Assembly (NCBI GenBank): GCA_025455945.1
Contig: JALOLN010000033.1
Span: 1-16,430, forward strand
DNA length: 16,430 nt
Reading direction: 5' to 3'
Origin: Actinomycetes bacterium
GTDB lineage: Bacteria; Actinomycetota; Actinomycetes; Prado026
Shown one piece after another: positions 12,811 to 16,430 of this stretch. Position 1 is the first letter of the stretch. Every line of letters begins with the position of its first letter. The notes beneath the pieces were generated by a model, which saw only the letters and a program-made list of their open reading frames with translations, made no database searches and was not told where the DNA came from. Both the position numbers and the translations under genes were made by a program.

Positions 12811-14178
12811 CGCCCGGTCCGGCCGCAGCAGGTACGGCGGCAGGTAGGCCGGGATGTTCGACAACGGCAGCACGTCCGGGTGCAGGTCGATGCCGAGCGC
12901 GTCCCGCATGAAGTCGCGCCGGGCACCGATGCGCGCCCACGCCGCCGGGTAGGCGGCGGCGAGCTGCCGGCGCAGCGCCTCGTCGGCGAGCGCGACGCCG
13001 TCCTCGATGTTCGTCGTGAAGTACCGGCCGCCGGTGGCCGGGATGACGTCCACCTGCAACGCCATGCCCGAGCGCAGCTCGACCGTGGACCCGGGCCGCA
13101 CCGGGGAGTTCACCCACTCGTCGAGGTGGATCTGGTGCCCGGGGTTGAGGGAGACCCCGAAGAAGGGGTCGCCGAGGCGGCGGTGGACGATCTCGTGCAG
13201 GACGCCCCCGGTCTGCCCCACGTGCAGCGCGGCGTACCACTCGGCGACCGCCGTGACGTAGGGGCCGACCAGCCGGTCGACGTAGTCGCGGATCTCCGCC
13301 GGCAGCTCCGCGGCGTCCTCGACGACGAAGCCGGCCCGGCAGTTCAGCGCCCCCCAGATCCCGAACGCCACGGTGAACGGGTCGCCGCGGGCGATCCTCC
13401 GGTCACCGGGGCTGAGCAGGCCCACCGCCGCCCGCTCCCCCGCGGTGAGCATGAGGTGGCAGGACAGGGGGGCGCCGGTCCACTGCAGCAGCCGGACGGC
13501 CTCCCGCTCGCTCATCCCGGGCTCGAGCCCGAAGAGCAGCCGGCGGACGCCCTGCGAGGTCTGGCAGGCGGCGTACTCGAAGGCGGCCAGCTGCTCGACC
13601 TCGTTGACCACGCGCAGGCCGTCGGCCGCGTCGATGAGCAGGCCGGTGGCGCTCTCGACGGTGCCCAGCGGGCCCACCAGGCGACGCAGCTCGTCGACGA
13701 CGAACGCCGGGACGTCGATCGCCGCCGGGTCGCTCAGCTGCTTCCACCCGACGACGCCGACGCTCGCGCCGGGCCGCACGCCTTCGGCCGCGAGGATCTC
13801 GCCGAGCGGACGGGAGCGGTCCCTGGGCTGCCCGGGCAGGCTGAGGTCCTGGTGGAGGTGGCGGCGCAGCGGCACCGGCGCCGCGCCGGCCAGGCCGAAG
13901 CACTCGTTGCCGACGAGGATCGCCGGCTCGTCGTCCGGGCCGAGGACGAGCACCGCCTCCTCGAAACGCGGGTCGAAGCCAGTGAGGTAGGCGAGGTTGG
14001 CGCTGTGCTCCCGGTCCGCGTAGACCACGACGCGGTCGTACCCGCGCTCGGCGGCCCGCTCGCGCAGCCGGTCCAGGCGGGCCAGGTAGACCGCCGTGGG
14101 GATCTGTGGCTCCGCCGCAGGCATCCCGAACTCGGGCAGCGCCACCTCCGCGAGCCGCGCCGCAGCCAGGTGCCTCAC
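12796..14178 (-). CDS. M24-fold (Xaa-Pro peptidase/creatinase-like) protein, metal site apparently degenerate
   Basis: From the GTG at 14178 the product is 460 residues. Residues 25-185 look like the N-terminal creatinase/prolidase domain (YLARLDRLRERAAERGYDRVVVYADREHSANLAYLTGFDPR is characteristic). Residues 190-410 look like the pita-bread catalytic domain. Family positions that normally hold metal ligands are altered: the first DxG aspartate aligns with Ala271 (TVAFG), the second aspartate region reads CRAGF (280-284), and the usual TIEPG glutamate reads QVDVIP with Asp377. A histidine (GHQI, His348) and a late glutamate (NIEDG, Glu392) remain. It may act like metal-free creatinase or be non-catalytic. 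The start overlaps the CRTAC1 gene's stop (GTGA), with GGAGG only one base before the GTG; a start at the ATG of MPAAEPQ (about residue 19) is possible. Confidence 0.85.
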   Translation of the reverse strand: MRHLAAARLAEVALPEFGMPAAEPQIPTAVYLARLDRLRERAAERGYDRVVVYADREHSANLAYLTGFDPRFEEAVLVLGPDDEPAILVGNECFGLAGAAPVPLRRHLHQDLSLPGQPRDRSRPLGEILAAEGVRPGASVGVVGWKQLSDPAAIDVPAFVVDELRRLVGPLGTVESATGLLIDAADGLRVVNEVEQLAAFEYAACQTSQGVRRLLFGLEPGMSEREAVRLLQWTGAPLSCHLMLTAGERAAVGLLSPGDRRIARGDPFTVAFGIWGALNCRAGFVVEDAAELPAEIRDYVDRLVGPYVTAVAEWYAALHVGQTGGVLHEIVHRRLGDPFFGVSLNPGHQIHLDEWVNSPVRPGSTVELRSGMALQVDVIPATGGRYFTTNIEDGVALADEALRRQLAAAYPAAWARIGARRDFMRDALGIDLHPDVLPLSNIPAYLPPYLLRPDRAMTLA

Positions 14179-15836
14179 CCCTCCGGAGCCCACGCCACCG
14201 CCTCGGTCGCCCCGCGCTCGAGGACGACGAAGGAGTCCGCGGCGACCCGCACCCACGGGCCCACCTCGCCGTCCGGCCAGGTCACCCGGACGTCGGCGGA
14301 CCCCGCTGCGCCGAGCCCGACGTGGACCCACCCGAGCTGGCCACCCGCGTGGCCCCCGCCGATGGTGAGCTGACGCCGGGACGTCACGCCGTCGGTCCGC
14401 ACCTCCAGCCACGACCCGATCGCGTCGCGGTTGCCGCCCGGCTGCGCCAGCCGCAGGGCCGCCCAGTGCCCCAGGGGGACGGGGTGGGTGCTGTCCCCCG
14501 CGCCGACCCGGTTCACCTCGACGACGTCCAGCAGCCCGTCGAGGTTGAGGTCGGCCAGGGCGGCGCCCCGGCTGCGGCCCAGGCTGACGATGCCCGCCTC
14601 GCGGGCGCTCTCGACGAAGGTGCCGTCGGGCTGGCCGAGGAGCAGGCTGCTGGGGTCCTCGGCGGCGAAGTCGGGCTGGGCCTCCACATTGCCCTTGGCG
14701 ACGTAGAGGTCGACCAGGCCGTCGTTGTTGACGTCCGCCCACTCGGGGTGCCAGGCGGTGGAGAGCAGGGACCCGGCGCCCATCGCCGGCTCGGCCGCCG
14801 AGACCCCGCGGCGGATGGCGATGTTCTCGTACGTCGGCCGGTCCGGCCCCTCGGCGAGCGCCTGCAGCTTGTTCTCGCCCTGGCTGGTGAGGAACACCTC
14901 GGGCAGACCGTCGCCAGTGACGTCCCTCGGTGCGATGCCCATCCCCCAGATCCGCAGCTCCGCCCAGCCATCGGCACGGGTGTAGAGGCGCGGGGCCCGG
15001 CCCGGCTCGACCTGCCACAGCTGCTCCTCGCCCTCCCCCTCCCGGTAGTAGTGCCGGTCGTTGGCCATCCGCAGGTCGTGCCGGCCGGTGCCGTTCCAGT
15101 CGAAGAACAGGATCGACAGCGTGCACAGCCCCGGGCTCAGCGCGACCGGTGGGCCGTAGCCGGTCCCGTCCGCCGCGGGCCGGACCAGCTGGCTGTCGAC
15201 GCAGGCGCGGGCGTTCTGCTCGTCCGGCACGACCTCGAGGTAGTTGCCGAACGCGAGGGTGGGCAGCCCGGACGGCGCCTCCCAGGTGGCGCTGAACGCC
15301 GCCGTCCACTCCGCACCGCCGTCGACGGACCACGCCTCGTTCGCCCGCTCGAAGCGGCAGTCGCCGAGCCCGCGCAGCAGCACGTTCTCACCGAACCGCA
15401 GCACGGCCAGGTCGACCACGCCGTCGGCGTCGACGTCGATCGGGTAGGCGCCCACGACGTGCACCAGGTCGGTCTCCGGGGCCGTGACCTGGGTGAAGCG
15501 GAGCGCCCCGCCCACCGGGCTGTCGTTGCGGAACAGCCCCGCGGGCTCGGAGCCACCGGCGACGTACAGGTCCGGCTGCCGGTCGGCGTCGCAGTCGAAC
15601 ACCGCCACCCCACCGCCGACGTAGTGCTCGAAGTCGCCGTCGTACACGTGCCGCAGGCCCGAGGGAACCGTCTCCTCGACGTAACGCGGCGGGACGGGGA
15701 CGGCGGGGGCCTCGGCCGCGAGCAGGCTCGACGAGAGGAGGAACACCCCCACCCCGGCGAGGACCCCCGCCCCGATCCCGCCGAGGAACCACCGCCGCTG
15801 CCGGCCCCGGCCGTCGCCCACCCCCTCGCCACTCAT
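14175..15836 (-). CDS. CRTAC1-type FG-GAP/VCBS repeat protein with ASPIC/UnbV domain
   Basis: A 553-residue extracytoplasmic protein. A basic N-terminus (GRGRQRRWF) and hydrophobic segment (about 17-40) form a signal anchor or signal peptide. The body is a beta-propeller with EF-hand-like acidic loops: DCDADRQPDL (81-90), DVDADGVVDL (134-143), DWNGTGRHDL (246-255), DVTGDGLPEV (305-314), DVNNDGLVDL (368-377) and DLNLDGLLDV (429-438), which probably bind calcium. The C-terminal ASPIC/UnbV domain follows (about 466-540: PGGNRDAIGSWLEVR, IGGGHAGGQ, VHVGLGAAGSADVRVTWPDG). Four cysteines in the exported part (82, 160, 212, 238) could form disulfides. The ATG at 15836 overlaps the haloperoxidase stop as ATGA, and its own stop overlaps the M24-like start. 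The function is unknown; adhesion or substrate presentation is a guess. Confidence 0.92.
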   Translation of the reverse strand: MSGEGVGDGRGRQRRWFLGGIGAGVLAGVGVFLLSSSLLAAEAPAVPVPPRYVEETVPSGLRHVYDGDFEHYVGGGVAVFDCDADRQPDLYVAGGSEPAGLFRNDSPVGGALRFTQVTAPETDLVHVVGAYPIDVDADGVVDLAVLRFGENVLLRGLGDCRFERANEAWSVDGGAEWTAAFSATWEAPSGLPTLAFGNYLEVVPDEQNARACVDSQLVRPAADGTGYGPPVALSPGLCTLSILFFDWNGTGRHDLRMANDRHYYREGEGEEQLWQVEPGRAPRLYTRADGWAELRIWGMGIAPRDVTGDGLPEVFLTSQGENKLQALAEGPDRPTYENIAIRRGVSAAEPAMGAGSLLSTAWHPEWADVNNDGLVDLYVAKGNVEAQPDFAAEDPSSLLLGQPDGTFVESAREAGIVSLGRSRGAALADLNLDGLLDVVEVNRVGAGDSTHPVPLGHWAALRLAQPGGNRDAIGSWLEVRTDGVTSRRQLTIGGGHAGGQLGWVHVGLGAAGSADVRVTWPDGEVGPWVRVAADSFVVLERGATEAVAWAPEG

Positions 15837-16430
15837 GCGGTGCCCCCGAAGTACTGCTGGGCCTCCACCCACGCCGCCCGGCCGCAGTCGTACCCGATCA
15901 CCCGGCCCTCGAGGTCGTCCGCGCGCACGTGGATGCCCCCGTACAGCCGGGAGATCCCTGCCTGGTCGGCGGCGTCCGCGTACGTCGCCCACTGCAGGAC
16001 GACGTCTTGGGCCGGGCCGGCCTCGAAGTCCAGCGACCCCGCCTCCTCCGTCCACTCGAACAGCCCGTCGGGGAAGTACTCGTTGCCGGTCATGGCCGCG
16101 AGCACCTCGGCGGCCGCCCGGCTGAACGAGCTGTGGCCGGAGACGTAGGCGGGGAAGGACGGTGTCACGAACGTGGGGAGCTGGTAGGGGATCCACTCCA
16201 CGGCACGGATCCAGGTGACGCCGCCGGTCTGAGTCTCGGGGTCCTTCGGGCGTCCCGCCCAGGCCCGGACGGCGACCTCGCCGACGTGGTCAGCGAGCGC
16301 CGCGTGCCGCTGCCCGGGCGCGCTCGACGCTGCCGTGACCACCTCGACCAGGCCGGGCACGAGCGGCAGCCCCTCGGGGTGGTACGCGGGGCCGTCGGGG
16401 TCGGTGGACTGCCCCAGCCCGCCCATGTAC
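15833..16430 (-). CDS. Vanadium-dependent haloperoxidase / PAP2-like phosphatase (N-terminal part outside window)
   Basis: The C-terminal 198 or so residues are visible; the frame is open to the right edge. The vanadate/phosphate site motifs of the superfamily are present: PSFPAYVSGHSSFSRAAAEVL, with the SGH histidine, and SRLYGGIHVRADDLEGRVIG, with the SR...H pair that includes the residue covalently linked to vanadate or phosphate. The first motif (KxxxxxxRP) is not cleanly recognisable; AGRPKDPETQTGGVTWIRAVEWIPY occupies the right place. In bacterial haloperoxidases of this class the enzyme is usually exported, but the signal peptide would lie outside the window. The gene heads a three-gene overlapping cassette. 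Halide oxidation or acid phosphatase chemistry cannot be told apart here. Confidence 0.88.
   Translation of the reverse strand, partial: YMGGLGQSTDPDGPAYHPEGLPLVPGLVEVVTAASSAPGQRHAALADHVGEVAVRAWAGRPKDPETQTGGVTWIRAVEWIPYQLPTFVTPSFPAYVSGHSSFSRAAAEVLAAMTGNEYFPDGLFEWTEEAGSLDFEAGPAQDVVLQWATYADAADQAGISRLYGGIHVRADDLEGRVIGYDCGRAAWVEAQQYFGGTA

Noticed and set aside
11387..13240. pspA frame read as one 617-codon gene
   Set aside because: The frame upstream of 12124 runs antisense through the DUF3043 gene and gives low-complexity sequence; the PspA consensus begins at the ATG.
12880..14373. Plus-strand open frame of about 497 codons opposite the M24-like gene
   Set aside because: Arg/Gly/Ala/Asp-rich shadow translation, while the minus strand holds a recognisable M24 fold.
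12796..15333. M24-like frame read as one 845-codon gene
   Set aside because: The part upstream of 14178 is a shadow of the CRTAC1 gene in another frame; the GTGA overlap and loss of sensible sequence mark the true boundary.
14106..16148. Long plus-strand open frame opposite the CRTAC1 and haloperoxidase genes
   Set aside because: Low-complexity charged translation and no ribosome binding site; the opposite strand encodes clear domains.
1..16430. tRNA, rRNA, CRISPR arrays, insertion sequences or phage genes
   Set aside because: Looked for conserved rRNA and tRNA strings, regularly spaced short repeats, transposase and integrase motifs; none was seen. The only regular repeat is inside the RCC1 coding region.

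Overview
The window is very GC-rich, uses many GTG starts, and its codons nearly always end in G or C. Its gene content is that of a high-GC actinobacterium. The order ctaC/ctaD/ctaF - cysteine desulfurase - erpA - nadA - pspA - DUF3043 is a backbone I recall from Streptomyces and related orders. The overall flavour suggests a Geodermatophilaceae-like organism (Blastococcus, Geodermatophilus or Modestobacter); that family assignment is inference from memory, not a search.

Layout. Bases 1-80 hold only the edge of an unidentified gene. Bases 236-4469 (minus strand) carry the aa3-type cytochrome oxidase cluster ctaC-ctaD-ctaF, translationally coupled by 4-bp overlaps and followed by an L,D-transpeptidase lipoprotein. 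Divergent from ctaC (4620-6097, plus strand) is a cysteine desulfurase overlapping a TusA-type sulfur carrier. This pair converges on aat, a leucyl/phenylalanyl-tRNA-protein transferase. A short unrecognised acidic ORF (6819-7049) converges on a secreted seven-bladed RCC1-repeat protein (7072-8214). Then come erpA and glycerate kinase (minus), divergent nadA (plus), pspA-pspAA (minus), divergent DUF3043 membrane protein (plus), and finally a three-gene minus-strand cassette running in from the right edge: a vanadium haloperoxidase/PAP2-like protein (5' end cut off), a membrane-anchored CRTAC1-type propeller protein with an ASPIC/UnbV domain, and an M24-fold protein.

How the genes work together. 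Several functions meet around Fe-S and sulfur handling. The desulfurase supplies persulfide sulfur, TusA can relay it, ErpA inserts clusters, and NadA is a [4Fe-4S] enzyme. The oxidase genes build the terminal oxidase, and PspA/PspAA belong to envelope-stress protection of the membrane. The L,D-transpeptidase, RCC1 protein and CRTAC1 protein act outside the membrane.

The most noteworthy parts are: (i) the haloperoxidase - CRTAC1 - M24-like cassette, joined by ATGA and GTGA overlaps, whose M24 member appears to have lost several metal ligands; (ii) two divergent regulatory regions (glycerate kinase/nadA and pspA/DUF3043) in which all four genes look leaderless, the first carrying three copies of GACCGTAG; (iii) a perfect 14-bp palindrome at the annotated start of aat. 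No rRNA, tRNA, CRISPR array, transposase or integrase was recognised, and no stretch over 300 bases lacks a gene.
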